DNA from: Microbacterium invictum | GTDB lineage: Bacteria; Actinomycetota; Actinomycetes; Actinomycetales; Microbacteriaceae | Direction: 5' to 3' | Length of the DNA: 64,000 bases | NCBI RefSeq assembly: GCF_014197265.1 | Contig: NZ_JACIFH010000001.1 | Coordinates: 2,852,001 to 2,916,000 of the forward strand | In this document: positions 1 through 8,185 of the stretch, in pieces | How the letters are laid out: each line of letters starts with the position of its first letter | Position numbering within the stretch: position 1 is the stretch's first letter | Translations under genes and position numbers: made by a program | The notes under the pieces: model-generated | Database searches by the model: none | Told to the model about the DNA's origin: nothing | What the model saw: the letters and a program-made list of their open reading frames with translations, nothing else

Positions 1-804
1 CTCAACGACGTCGGCGATGGACGCCACGGCGTCCTTGGACACCCGGATGAGCGAGACCTCATTCGGGTTCGCGACAAAGGCCTCGCCGAAGGTGCGGATC
101 ATCGCGTTGCGCAGGTCGCTGGCGACGTTGACCTTCACGACGTTGAACTCGATGAGGCGGCCGAGCTGCTCGGCAGGCAGGCCGGACCCGCCGTGGACAA
201 CGAGCGGGACTCGGCTGGCGTCACGCACCGCGGAGAGCAGTTCGAAGTCGATACGAGCATTCGGGGAGTATCCGTGGACGTTACCGACAGAGATGGCGAG
301 CATGTCGCAGCCGACCGCGTCGACGAAGTCAGCGACCTGACCGGGGTCGGTGGTGTCGGCGTGGTCGGGGCCGATCTCGTCCTCTTTGCCACCGATGCTG
401 CCGAGCTCTGCCTCCAGGGCAATGGTCGGCGCACAGAGAGTTCGGGCGTGCGCGGAGATCGCCTTGTTCTCTTCATAGGGGTGCTCTGACGTGTCGATCA
501 TGACGGACGTGAAGCGCGCGGCGAGGGCGTCCTCGACGACCTTGATGTCTTTGCCGTGGTCCAGGTGCAGGGCCACCGGGATAGGAGAGGACGCCAGCCG
601 GCGGCTGACCATGTCGTAGATGTAGTCGAAGCCCGACAGCGCGACGTTGGTCGGTGCGACCTGGATGAAGGTCGGGACCCCCACGCGCTCGATGGCCTCC
701 ACGATTCCCATGGTCGTCTCGAGGTTCGTGGTGTTGAACGCGCCGGCAACGAGACCGCGCGAGGTGGATTCGTTGATGACATCAACGCCGCTGACGAGGG
801 GCAT
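1..804 (-). CDS. class II fructose-bisphosphate/ketose-bisphosphate aldolase (partial, runs off left edge)
   Basis: Class II aldolases use a divalent metal, usually zinc, to cleave or form ketose bisphosphates such as fructose- or tagatose-1,6-bisphosphate. The 268 residues visible include the metal/substrate motif HLDHG (residues 80-84), the EAELGSIGG segment near 134, the phosphate-binding VHGGSG loop, and NVASD further on, in family order. The ATG at 804 gives the expected short N-terminus (MPLVSGVDVINES). The C-terminal end lies beyond base 1. A polyol permease on the same strand lies upstream, and both genes carry a TGTACGTACA palindrome, so a sugar or polyol catabolic role is inferred. 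The substrate (fructose versus tagatose or another ketose) cannot be told from this sequence. Confidence 0.9.
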   Translation of the reverse strand, partial: MPLVSGVDVINESTSRGLVAGAFNTTNLETTMGIVEAIERVGVPTFIQVAPTNVALSGFDYIYDMVSRRLASSPIPVALHLDHGKDIKVVEDALAARFTSVMIDTSEHPYEENKAISAHARTLCAPTIALEAELGSIGGKEDEIGPDHADTTDPGQVADFVDAVGCDMLAISVGNVHGYSPNARIDFELLSAVRDASRVPLVVHGGSGLPAEQLGRLIEFNVVKVNVASDLRNAMIRTFGEAFVANPNEVSLIRVSKDAVASIADVVE

Positions 805-904
805 GTGGATCCTTCCGGTTTGCCACCGCGTCGCCGGGCTCCGGCGCATCCGCCGTAGGTCTGTGGTGGTGCTTGCGGACTCAGAGTATTCGAGATGGTA
901 CGGC

Positions 905-926
905 TTGTCTAGTCTGTACGTACAAG
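905..926. promoter_or_regulatory. palindromic operator TGTACGTACA upstream of aldolase gene
   Basis: The perfect palindrome TGTACGTACA lies at 915-924, about 110 bp upstream of the aldolase start. The core and its left flank (TTGT at 905-908) recur before the polyol permease at 2382-2403, with about 16 of 22 positions matching. The spacing and symmetry fit a GntR-type operator, but no GntR gene is in the window, so the regulator is unknown. Confidence 0.5.
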
Positions 927-986
927 CGAAGCGGAGACGCGAAAGGAGACGGTCCGAAGACCATTCGCTTGGCGCCCCGACTGCGG

Positions 987-2321
987 CTAGGTGTCCTTCG
1001 ATTTGACGTCGGAGTTGACAGCGTCGAGCGGCAGACCGGCCTCCCCGAGTTCCTGAGCTTCTTCGGGAACCGTGAGCCAACGCACGGAAACGCCGGCGAG
1101 CACGTACAGCGCGGCGAAGATGATGATCACCCCAGTTGCACCCAGCGGTACGAGGAAGACGGCGACGATGAGCGGTCCGACAAACGTGGCAGCTCCTGCG
1201 CCGAGGTTGAGGACTGCGATGGCGTTGCCCTTCTGTCCAGGCGCCATCAGAGACATCAGCACCGAGATGGGAGTGAACCCGGCGAGGGTAATCCCAAACA
1301 GTGCAGCACAGACGGCAGAGACCCAGTACTGGTCGCCGACATACTGCGGGAGGAAGTAGAAGAGAAGGATGGTGACGGCGGAGCCGATGCAGCCGAACCA
1401 TCGCAGTGTTCGGTGCCACCCGAGCCGGTCGCTCAGGACGCCGAAGAACAGGTTGGCGAAGATGTTCGCTGCCCCGAGGATGAAGACCAGCTGCAACCAG
1501 CCCGCCGTGCCGAACCCGAGATCGCCCGCGAAGACCGTAGGGAAGAAGACGAAAAGCCCGAACTGCGGAGCTGTATTCACGACCCGCACGAGACAGCCCA
1601 GGCCGACACGAGGGTTCTTGAATGCGACGGCGACACTGTTAAACATGCTGCTGCCCGTTGAGACGTCCGGAGCGGCAAGGCGACCACCGCCGCGCGCGTG
1701 ACGCAGCCCGATGAGAGATACGAAGCCACCGGCGATGACGAGGCCGAGCGCTACCCAGAAGGTCCAGTAAGGGCCGATGAGCGGTTCGGTCCCACTTGCG
1801 ACGAGCGAACCCAGCGTAGGGAGACCGCCGGTGAAGGCGAAGTAGAACCATCCGACCGCAGACCCGAGGCGATGCGACCGGCTTGCCCCGAGTACCCACA
1901 CCAGGAACCCGTACGCGAAGAACGGATACGCGATGCCCCGCAGCCCGTAGATCACGAGCATGAGAGTGAAATTCTCCGCAGGCAGCGCGACGCTGAGGAA
2001 CAGTACCTGGAGTACTGCCCAGAGCGCGAGCCCGATGGTCATCACTCGGCGGGGGCCCCAGACATCTGAGAGCGCACCCGCCAACCACGAGCCGATAGTC
2101 ACGAGCAAGCCATAGACCGCGATGATGACCGCGGCGTTGGTCTCTGAGCCTGCACCGTGCTGAGCGAGATACGGTGCGATGTAGCCGGACTCGACGCCGT
2201 CGCCAATCATGAAAAGAAGCAGGCCAACGAAACCCCATATGAGTTCCTTGGGCAGTCCTAGCCTTTCGATGAGTCCGCTACCCCGCTCACCGCGCCCTCG
2301 AATGGTCGTCGTCGTTGACAT
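987..2321 (-). CDS. MFS polyol permease, RbtT/DalT/CsbX family
   Basis: This 444-residue major facilitator protein probably imports a sugar alcohol such as ribitol or arabinitol across the cytoplasmic membrane. The N-terminal stretch with LIWGFVGLLLFMIGDGVESG is typical of the CsbX/RbtT/DalT polyol permeases, and about 12 hydrophobic segments follow. The ATG at 2321 is preceded by a GAGGAG ribosome-binding site. The frame stays open upstream into the tRNA-like fragment, but that extension is non-homologous, arginine-rich read-through. The gene lies between the aldolase and the integrase and shares the TGTACGTACA operator with the aldolase. The family is clear; the substrate is inferred. Confidence 0.88.
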   Translation of the reverse strand: MSTTTTIRGRGERGSGLIERLGLPKELIWGFVGLLLFMIGDGVESGYIAPYLAQHGAGSETNAAVIIAVYGLLVTIGSWLAGALSDVWGPRRVMTIGLALWAVLQVLFLSVALPAENFTLMLVIYGLRGIAYPFFAYGFLVWVLGASRSHRLGSAVGWFYFAFTGGLPTLGSLVASGTEPLIGPYWTFWVALGLVIAGGFVSLIGLRHARGGGRLAAPDVSTGSSMFNSVAVAFKNPRVGLGCLVRVVNTAPQFGLFVFFPTVFAGDLGFGTAGWLQLVFILGAANIFANLFFGVLSDRLGWHRTLRWFGCIGSAVTILLFYFLPQYVGDQYWVSAVCAALFGITLAGFTPISVLMSLMAPGQKGNAIAVLNLGAGAATFVGPLIVAVFLVPLGATGVIIIFAALYVLAGVSVRWLTVPEEAQELGEAGLPLDAVNSDVKSKDT

Positions 2322-2381
2322 CGCCGTAGTCTCCTCGCCGTACGCGTGGCGCATCAGGTCGGAGTTGACACGCGAGGACCA

Positions 2382-2403
2382 TTGTACGTCCTGTACGTAC
2401 AGC
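2382..2403. promoter_or_regulatory. palindromic operator TGTACGTACA upstream of polyol permease
   Basis: The palindrome TGTACGTACA at 2392-2401 lies about 70 bp upstream of the permease ATG, with a further half-site TGTACG at 2383-2388. It matches the site upstream of the aldolase in core and left flank. Joint control by one repressor is inferred. Confidence 0.5.
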
Positions 2404-2451
2404 ACCCGCGTCGACCGACAGCTCCGGCGGAGGGGAGTGTCTGATTCAGTG

Positions 2452-2500
2452 GCTCCGACGGGCGTCGATCCCGTGACCTCACGATTTTCGGTCGTGCTGC
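2452..2500 (-). other. tRNA 3'-end-like fragment (putative attachment site)
   Basis: The minus strand reads as the 3' two-thirds of a tRNA. It has a 5-bp anticodon stem (CACGA/TCGTG) around the loop CCGAAAA, a 5-nt variable region, a T-arm with stem ACGGG/CCCGT, and an acceptor 3' strand CGGAGCC followed by A. No matching 5' acceptor or D-arm precedes it. Loop base 33 is C instead of the invariant U, and the T-loop is ATCGACG, so it is not a functional gene. It lies about 20 bp past the integrase stop on the same strand, the usual layout of an att site at a tRNA 3' end. The loop would read GAA (Phe), but the identity is uncertain. Confidence 0.55.
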
Positions 2501-2520
2501 CAACGTGCGGGCCCTCGTGG

Positions 2521-3768
2521 CTATTGCGCGACCCAAGCGGTAAGGCTATCGACAGCTCGACGACCCTCTGTGGTGAGGACGTGACGGTACGGATCCGAGG
2601 CCTCGGTGCTGCCGTGGCCGCTGACGCCCGAGAAGGCTGCCCAAGGCACCCCTGCATGCTCTGAGAGAGTCACGTATGAGTGCCGCAGCCAGTGCGTTGT
2701 AGCGGCTGGTCGGTCGATACCGGCGGCCAAGAGTGCGGCCCGCAAGTCCTGATTGTCGTCGGTGTTCGTTTTGGGTGAGCCGTCCGCGCGGTGCCACACC
2801 AGCGAGTGCGGGTTAGGCGTAACCGCAAACTGCGCCACATCCTGCAATTGCTTGAGCGCGTCCTTCGGGATGGGAATCTCTCGTGGCGTACCGTTCTTGG
2901 GGCGCACGAGGACGTGCCGATCCTGCAGAGGTATCCACTCCAGGTCGTCTGAGATGTCCATCTTTCGTTGCGGGCAGGCGCCCGCCGTCTTCTTGCCGCA
3001 GGTGCCGCCGCAGCCGTGCACGAAGCTTGCTCCAGTCAGCGACCACGAGAGCCGTGCGACCCCTCTCTTGAAGTCAATGTCCTCCCAGCGGAGGGCTCGA
3101 GCCTCACCACTGCGGAGTCCGGTCAGAAGCCCCAAGGTCCAGCGTGCATCATTGAGGGCCAACAGTGCCTTGGCTTCCTCGCGCGTCAGTGACTCTCGCT
3201 TCTTGCCTGGCTGGGCCCGACGCGGTGGGGTCAGCATTGCGACGTTCTCTGTACTGATGCGTTCCGCACGTGCGAATTCGAGCATGGTCACGAGTGTGCG
3301 GTGAGCGCTCGAGACGCTCGCATCGCCAGCACCGGACGCACGGATGGCTGCGTGCATCCTACGGATGTCGGTCGGCGTGAGCTCCGAGATCAGCCGACGT
3401 CCGAGCACCGGTGCGATCTTCGCACGGACGTTGGATCGATAGTTCGCGATCGTGCTCGGCTTAGCCCGGTGGGACACATCATCGAGCCATCGGTCAGCGA
3501 GATCCGAGACGCGCGTGGACCGGTCGAGCACGCGCCCCAGCGACTCACGTTCGCGCAACATCGTGTTCAACTTCTTGACGGCGCCGTCCTTAGTCTTCGA
3601 GTACAGGCCCTTCTGTAGACGCTTTCCCGTGTATGGGTCGAACCCGACGTCCAGGACTGCCTTCCACATGCCTCGGGAGGCGACCCAGTACAGAGCACCT
3701 TGTCCGTGATCACGAGCCTTCGGCATGTCGACCATGCTACGCGCAGGTGCACACATAGGTGCACACAT
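2521..3768 (-). CDS. tyrosine recombinase / phage-type integrase
   Basis: This is a full-length site-specific tyrosine recombinase of up to 415 residues. It has an N-terminal arm-binding region, a SAM-like core-binding domain (about residues 70-170) and a catalytic domain. Catalytic residues are visible as TGLRSGEARALRW (first Arg), HWLRHSYV (His-x-x-Arg) and the nucleophile in SDPYRHV. The usual GH(T/S)S box reads SGHGSTEAS. A cysteine-rich insert (HGCGGTCGKK...CPQRK) is seen in many actinophage integrases. The first residues, MCAPMCAP, come from a 12-bp tandem repeat, so the true start may be MVDMPKARD (about 3735) or the next Met. It sits between tRNA remnants, so it is the surviving integration module of an island or prophage. 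Confidence 0.9.
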   Translation of the reverse strand: MCAPMCAPARSMVDMPKARDHGQGALYWVASRGMWKAVLDVGFDPYTGKRLQKGLYSKTKDGAVKKLNTMLRERESLGRVLDRSTRVSDLADRWLDDVSHRAKPSTIANYRSNVRAKIAPVLGRRLISELTPTDIRRMHAAIRASGAGDASVSSAHRTLVTMLEFARAERISTENVAMLTPPRRAQPGKKRESLTREEAKALLALNDARWTLGLLTGLRSGEARALRWEDIDFKRGVARLSWSLTGASFVHGCGGTCGKKTAGACPQRKMDISDDLEWIPLQDRHVLVRPKNGTPREIPIPKDALKQLQDVAQFAVTPNPHSLVWHRADGSPKTNTDDNQDLRAALLAAGIDRPAATTHWLRHSYVTLSEHAGVPWAAFSGVSGHGSTEASDPYRHVLTTEGRRAVDSLTAWVAQ

Positions 3769-3769
3769 A
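3745..3769. repeat. 12-bp tandem repeat AGGTGCACACAT over the integrase 5' end
   Basis: AGGTGCACACAT occurs twice head-to-tail (3745-3756 and 3757-3768). A third copy of AGGTGCACAC lies at 3932-3941. The spacing near the integrase start resembles arm-type or excisionase sites, or an operator. The function is inferred. Confidence 0.5.
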
Positions 3770-3844
3770 TCTATGGCGCTGTGTGGTGTGCCGTGGCGAG
3801 GAGGCGGCAGAATTGCGCGGAGAACCGTGGATACTCAACCCAGT

Positions 3845-3890
3845 ACGTGTACTTGGGAAGCAGAAGTTCTGCCATTGAACTACAGCCCCG
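3845..3890 (-). pseudogene. tRNA-Gly(CCC) remnant, 5' half
   Basis: The minus strand carries the D-arm and anticodon arm of a tRNA-Gly with anticodon CCC: GTTC...GAAC D-stem, then the loop TTCCCAA. After the anticodon loop the sequence departs from any tRNA. The 3' anticodon strand pairs poorly, the T-arm is degenerate (TTGAGTA loop) and no complementary acceptor strand follows. The break inside the anticodon arm is a common integrase crossover position. It is the only recognisable content of the roughly 425-base gap between the integrase and the Fic remnant. Confidence 0.55.
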
Positions 3891-4194
3891 AGGCCTTGAT
3901 TTTACTCGGAAGTCACTCCCGGCCAAAGGCGAGGTGCACACCTATTGTTCACCTGAGCAACTCAGTAAGTACCGTGCTCTAGCAACAACCTACACGATCT
4001 ACCAGATGGCCTTTGCGGGATCGAAAGTCCCGCTTCAGAGGGGTGTTGCGCAGCATCGGGGGACTCAGTAGCCGAACTCTTCGGTAGTCGTCGGTGTAGG
4101 CATCGACGGCCGTGGAGAGCTCGGTGCGGACCGGCGGGGAGATAAAGCCTGGGGTAACGTCGTGCGGTATCGAGCGGGAAGCCGTCGAATGTGG

Positions 4195-4734
4195 CTATCC
4201 AGCGCTGGGGGCCGAGATGATGGCGAAGACTTCTGGGGCTCGGAATGCCATGACGCCGGGTACGGTGCGTTGCTCGAGGATACCGATCTCCTCAAGCTTG
4301 CGCACGGCGTTGCTGACAGCCTGATAGGTAAGCCCGGTCGCGTCGCGCAGGTTGGGGATGTTGATGTAGGGATTGCCGATCAGAAGGTCGGCGGTATCTC
4401 TGACCGCCCTGCGAGCGCCAGCCGCCCGCAGGCGTTCGTGGTAGCTGTTCCGAAGCTCCAGCAGGCGACGGGTCCGATCGGCCGAGTCGTTCGCCGATAC
4501 CTCGATGCCTTCAGCGAAGAAGCTGATCCAGTCATCCCATTCACCGGTCGCGCTGACGTCAGCGAGGAGTTCCTGGTATTGGTCTCTGCGTTGTTCAAAC
4601 CACGGCGAGACGCTCAGGAGGCCCTCGGGCAGGACGCCCTGACCGACCGGCTGGAGGACGATGAGGAGTCTTCCAATGCGGCCGTTTCCATCATTGAATG
4701 GGTGAAGAGCCTCAAACTGGTAGTGCGCCATCAC
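4195..4734 (-). pseudogene. Fic-domain protein, N-terminally truncated
   Basis: Fic proteins transfer AMP or related groups to target proteins. The core motif HPFNDGNGRIGR is intact, with the preceding helix (MAHYQFEAL). A C-terminal winged-helix region with LTYQAVSNAVRKLEE is also present, as in full-length Fic proteins of about 370 residues. The N-terminal half is missing. In-frame coding resemblance reaches only to about 4785, and tandem stops (TGA then TAA) close the frame at 4834-4839. About 180 residues match the family, so this is probably a remnant, consistent with its place next to the decayed integration site. A short active product from the ATG near 4731 cannot be excluded. Confidence 0.75.
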
Positions 4735-4894
4735 TGTGGGGATGTTGATGTGACGATCCTGGCGTGCTTGTGACGAATGTGGAGCCTGTGCTCGGAGCGC
4801 ACATGTCCGTCGCCTCCGAGTGGGACTGGAGATTCATTACTGCGGCGGTCGATGAGGGGATGTGGGCGACCGCCGAGCTCAATACTTTGAGAAC

Positions 4895-7372
4895 ATGCAC
4901 GCAGTGCCCTTCCGCAGCGCGACCGCGTCTCGCCTCGACCTGAGGCGGGATGCACGCGATGTGGTGCGGGCCTGGATCATGCAGCCTCGCACGACGCGCA
5001 CGCTCGTAGTGCGAGGCGATCTCGGGACAGGCAAGTCGACCCTCCTGGCGTCCGTCGCGCAGGAGATCGGCGCTGAGGTCTACACACCCGGCCGACTCGG
5101 GGAACTCGTCGAGTGCCACGAGCCGAGCACCCACCCGACCATCGTGTTGATCGATGACGTCGAGCGGATCGACCCGCCCTCACTGGGGGCGCTTCAGCTT
5201 TGGGTCTCGGCGCTGCCGGCATCGACCCCAGGCTTCGGCGTGATCGTCGCCGCTCGCGGACGGACGCCATTCGACAGCACGGCGGAGGTCGTGGTGCTCG
5301 ACGAGCTGGATCCGATCGATGTGCGGGGCATCATCTCCGCGACGCACCCCGGCACGCATCCGCACCTCGTCGACCGTGTGGTCGCGGAAGCGGGCGGAAA
5401 CGTCGCGCTCATCGCACACTGGCTGTCCGAGCCGATGACCGGGCGCACGTGGCTCGACGACTTCTCCGAGGAGACCGTCCTCTCTGTGCCCCCTCGATAC
5501 CGCTCCATCATCGACGAGTTCACGGAGTGGACCGGAGCCGAGCACCGCGAAATCCTTAACGCCGCTGTCAAGCATTCGAGCGCAGCGCTCGAAGCAGCCT
5601 CGCGGCCCGGCGAACCTGCTCTGCTCGGCAGCGGCCCCTTGTCGCCGATCCATCGCATTGCTCTCCTCCGCGCCGCCACGCCGGAGCAGCTGCGCGCCGC
5701 GCATTCCGCCGCCGCGCAGGATCGCGGGATCCACTCGACTCTCCGGCTGCGACACGCGGCGATTGCCGAGGGCACCGCCGATGCTGTCGCCACGTGGGCC
5801 GACGAGCACCCCGAAGCGGCACCGCTGCTGGCCCTGTCGGCGCGTGCATCGGCCGTGCGACTCGCACGCGACGAGCACGACGCGCGCGGCTGGACGGCAC
5901 GCCTCGTCGCCGAAGCCACCTACCGCGGCGACCTCGCGCTCGCCGAGCGGATCTTGATCGAGTCGACAGCCGACCTTGCGACCGAGCCCGTGGCCACCGG
6001 CGCGGTGGCGCTGATCCGCCTGCTCGGATACGGCGACCTCGACGCCGGGAGAGCCGCACGCGACCGTGGGACGCCGTACGACGAGACGGCGACCCTCATC
6101 GTCGCCACCTTCACCGCGCTGCTGTCCGGGCTCGACGACGACTGGATGCGGGCGGGCGAGGCGGCGGAGCACGTCGGCGACGATCCGGCCGCACGGCGCC
6201 TCGCACATGCGGTGCACGCGCGGATCGATGCGGTCACCGCCACCACTGCGTGGCCGCACGTCGCCCGCCTCGGGCTGGCGGGCACCCAGCACGACCTGCT
6301 TCAGGCCATCGGCGTCGCCGTCGACCCGGGATCAGCATGGATGCCGGAACTCGGCCTGCCTCCCAGCGGCGGCCCATCGCCGCTGATCCACGCCGTACTC
6401 GGACTGGCGCGCGCACTGTCGCTGACGCGCGAGGGCGCATGGCTCCAGGCCGTCGAGGCGGCGGGTGCGGAAGCGGCGACGGCCGACCGGTTCGGCATGC
6501 GCGTGGTGGCGCTCAAGGCGCGGGGCGTGCAATCGGTCGCGTACGCGTACCTCGGCCGGGTGAGAGAGGCGTCGGCGCGCATCGGCGAGCTCCTGGCCGA
6601 CCCGATCGCGCGACGTCTGGCCAACGTGATGACCTGTGTCCGCGATGCCCAGCTGCAGCTGGCGCTGCAGAGCGACGACGACAACGGGGTCCTCAGCGCC
6701 ATCGCCGGCATCACGACCTTCCGCGCTGCCGATCACGTCTATCCCGCGGGATGGCTGCTCGACATCGCAGCGGCACGCATGCACCGCGCCGTCACCGGCC
6801 GCGGCATGACCAGACGGCTCGCAGACGCGCGGGCGGGGTCATCGCTCACCGAGAGCACAGAGTTCGCCGCACGGTGCCTCGATGTCGTGGCAGCCGGGCG
6901 GGACGTCACAGCCCGGCTGGCCGGACTCATCGACTCGCGTGCGGGCTTCATCCGGCCCTTCGAGGCGGCACGTTCCCGCATCGTGCTGGCCGACCTGCTC
7001 GCCCACCATGGCAGAGGTGAGGACGCCCGCGACGCCTATGCGATCGCGGCGGCAGAACTCGACGGCACCTCGGCTGACGGATGGCAGGAGCGAGCGCGTT
7101 CGCGCAGCCTGATGCCCCCGCCATCCGCGACGGCGACCCCGCACGCGATGGAGCCTCAGGTGCTGCTGACCGCCCAGGAAGAGCGCATCGCGGCGCTGGC
7201 GGCGGCCGGACTGTCGAACAAGGAGATCGCACAGCGATTGCACCTGTCACCGCGCACCGTCGGCGGGCACCTGTACAACATCTTCCCGAAGCTCGGCATC
7301 GGCTCCCGCGCGGCGATGCGGGACGCCCTGCTGCGGCTCGACCGCGTCGCCGCGCACGCGCTCGCCTCCTGA
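4895..7372 (+). CDS. LuxR-family regulator with N-terminal STAND/AAA ATPase domain (LAL-type)
   Basis: This large regulator of about 825 residues has an intact Walker A motif (GDLGTGKST, about residues 41-49) and a Walker B-like segment (IVLIDDVERID). A long alpha-helical, TPR-like middle leads to a C-terminal LuxR helix-turn-helix (LSNKEIAQRLHLSPRTV) in the last 65 residues. Such proteins couple ATP binding and an effector to transcription. The frame is open to 4862; the ATG at 4895 was chosen because homology-like sequence starts just after it. An ECF sigma gene follows 84 bp downstream on the same strand. The target and effector are unknown. Confidence 0.85.
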   Translation: MHAVPFRSATASRLDLRRDARDVVRAWIMQPRTTRTLVVRGDLGTGKSTLLASVAQEIGAEVYTPGRLGELVECHEPSTHPTIVLIDDVERIDPPSLGALQLWVSALPASTPGFGVIVAARGRTPFDSTAEVVVLDELDPIDVRGIISATHPGTHPHLVDRVVAEAGGNVALIAHWLSEPMTGRTWLDDFSEETVLSVPPRYRSIIDEFTEWTGAEHREILNAAVKHSSAALEAASRPGEPALLGSGPLSPIHRIALLRAATPEQLRAAHSAAAQDRGIHSTLRLRHAAIAEGTADAVATWADEHPEAAPLLALSARASAVRLARDEHDARGWTARLVAEATYRGDLALAERILIESTADLATEPVATGAVALIRLLGYGDLDAGRAARDRGTPYDETATLIVATFTALLSGLDDDWMRAGEAAEHVGDDPAARRLAHAVHARIDAVTATTAWPHVARLGLAGTQHDLLQAIGVAVDPGSAWMPELGLPPSGGPSPLIHAVLGLARALSLTREGAWLQAVEAAGAEAATADRFGMRVVALKARGVQSVAYAYLGRVREASARIGELLADPIARRLANVMTCVRDAQLQLALQSDDDNGVLSAIAGITTFRAADHVYPAGWLLDIAAARMHRAVTGRGMTRRLADARAGSSLTESTEFAARCLDVVAAGRDVTARLAGLIDSRAGFIRPFEAARSRIVLADLLAHHGRGEDARDAYAIAAAELDGTSADGWQERARSRSLMPPPSATATPHAMEPQVLLTAQEERIAALAAAGLSNKEIAQRLHLSPRTVGGHLYNIFPKLGIGSRAAMRDALLRLDRVAAHALAS

Positions 7373-7390
7373 CGCCGACACCGGGTCGAT

Positions 7391-7410
7391 GACTCGAATC
7401 TGACTCGAGT
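7391..7410. promoter_or_regulatory. GACTCGA direct repeats / ACTCGAGT palindrome before the sigma gene
   Basis: GACTCGA occurs at 7391-7397 and 7402-7408, spaced 11 bp (one helical turn) apart. The second copy forms the palindrome ACTCGAGT (7403-7410). The pair lies in the 84-bp gap between the LuxR-type gene and the ECF sigma gene and may be a regulator site. No CGTCACA-type promoter is visible here. Confidence 0.35.
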
Positions 7411-7456
7411 CGAAGTGCCGTGGCCCCCGCGGCATCCCCTCGCGAGGCTCACCCTC

Positions 7457-8185
7457 ATGAGAGAGCAACTCGATATGCAGGTCGCGGCGGACCGTGCCGC
7501 GCGCGACGGGTGGGAGCGCCACCTCGAACTGTTCACGGGCGAGCGACGGCGACTGTTCGGCATCGCCTATCGCATGCTGCGGTCGGTCGCCGACGCCGAC
7601 GACATCGTCCAGGAGGCGTGGATCAAGTGGCAGCGCGTCGACCTCGAGCCGCTGCGCGACCCGGTCGCATTCCTGGTGACCATCACGACACGGCTCTGCC
7701 TGAACCTGGTCCAGTCCGCGTACCGGCGCCGCGAAGTCACCGCCGAGCCGTGGCTTCCCGATCAGACGGCGTCACCGCACGACCCGGCGCACGATGTGGA
7801 GATCGCCGATCAGCTGCGAGCGGCAGTCGACCTGCTCGTGACGCGACTCACGCCGGCCGAGCGGGCGGCCTTCGTCCTGCGCGAGACGCTGGACTATCCC
7901 TACGCGCGCATCGCCACGCTGATCGGGGCGTCACAGGCCGGCGCGCGTCAGCTGGTCAGCCGCGCACGCCGGCAGCTCACCTCGCCGACGCGCCGCGACA
8001 TCGTGACAGGCGACCCGCGACCGCTGCTGGTCGCGCTCCGCGACGCGTCACGCGGCGCCGGAACGGAACGTCTCGAAGCTCTTGTGGTCGACGCCATCCC
8101 GCGGACCTCCGCGGCCGGTCACCGCCCTTCGCGGCCGGCCCACGCCATCAGGTCGGCGCGCGAAGACAGCCCGAGCTTCGCGTAG
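7457..8185 (+). CDS. ECF RNA polymerase sigma factor, ECF41/SigJ-like, with truncated C-terminal domain
   Basis: This extracytoplasmic-function sigma factor has region 2 (RLFGIAYRMLRSVADADDIV) and region 4 (TPAERAAFVLRETLDYPYAR, then AGARQLVSRARR). The TRLCLN and PWLPD signatures between them are typical of the SigJ/ECF41 group. That group normally ends in a SnoaL-like domain of about 100 residues that modulates activity. Here only its first helix (PLLVALRDASRG...LEALVVDAI) is recognisable before the frame runs into the 3' end of the opposing LuxR gene, which it overlaps by 67 bp. The ATG at 7457 (MREQL) is chosen over an upstream start. ECF41-like promoters lie before nearby SDR and hydrolase genes. 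The ECF assignment is secure and the subgroup probable. Confidence 0.85.
   Translation: MREQLDMQVAADRAARDGWERHLELFTGERRRLFGIAYRMLRSVADADDIVQEAWIKWQRVDLEPLRDPVAFLVTITTRLCLNLVQSAYRRREVTAEPWLPDQTASPHDPAHDVEIADQLRAAVDLLVTRLTPAERAAFVLRETLDYPYARIATLIGASQAGARQLVSRARRQLTSPTRRDIVTGDPRPLLVALRDASRGAGTERLEALVVDAIPRTSAAGHRPSRPAHAIRSAREDSPSFA

Noticed and set aside
2322..2657. N-terminal extension of the polyol permease into the integrase 3' end
   Set aside because: The extension reads through a tRNA-like fragment and operator; the MFS homology and a good ribosome-binding site begin at 2321.
2452..3890. one tRNA split by the integrase gene
   Set aside because: The upstream half has a CCC anticodon loop and the downstream half an unrelated GAA-type loop; the two do not rebuild one tRNA.
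2450..4839. complete prophage
   Set aside because: No capsid, terminase, tail, lysis or phage-repressor gene lies near the integrase; only the integration remnant is visible.
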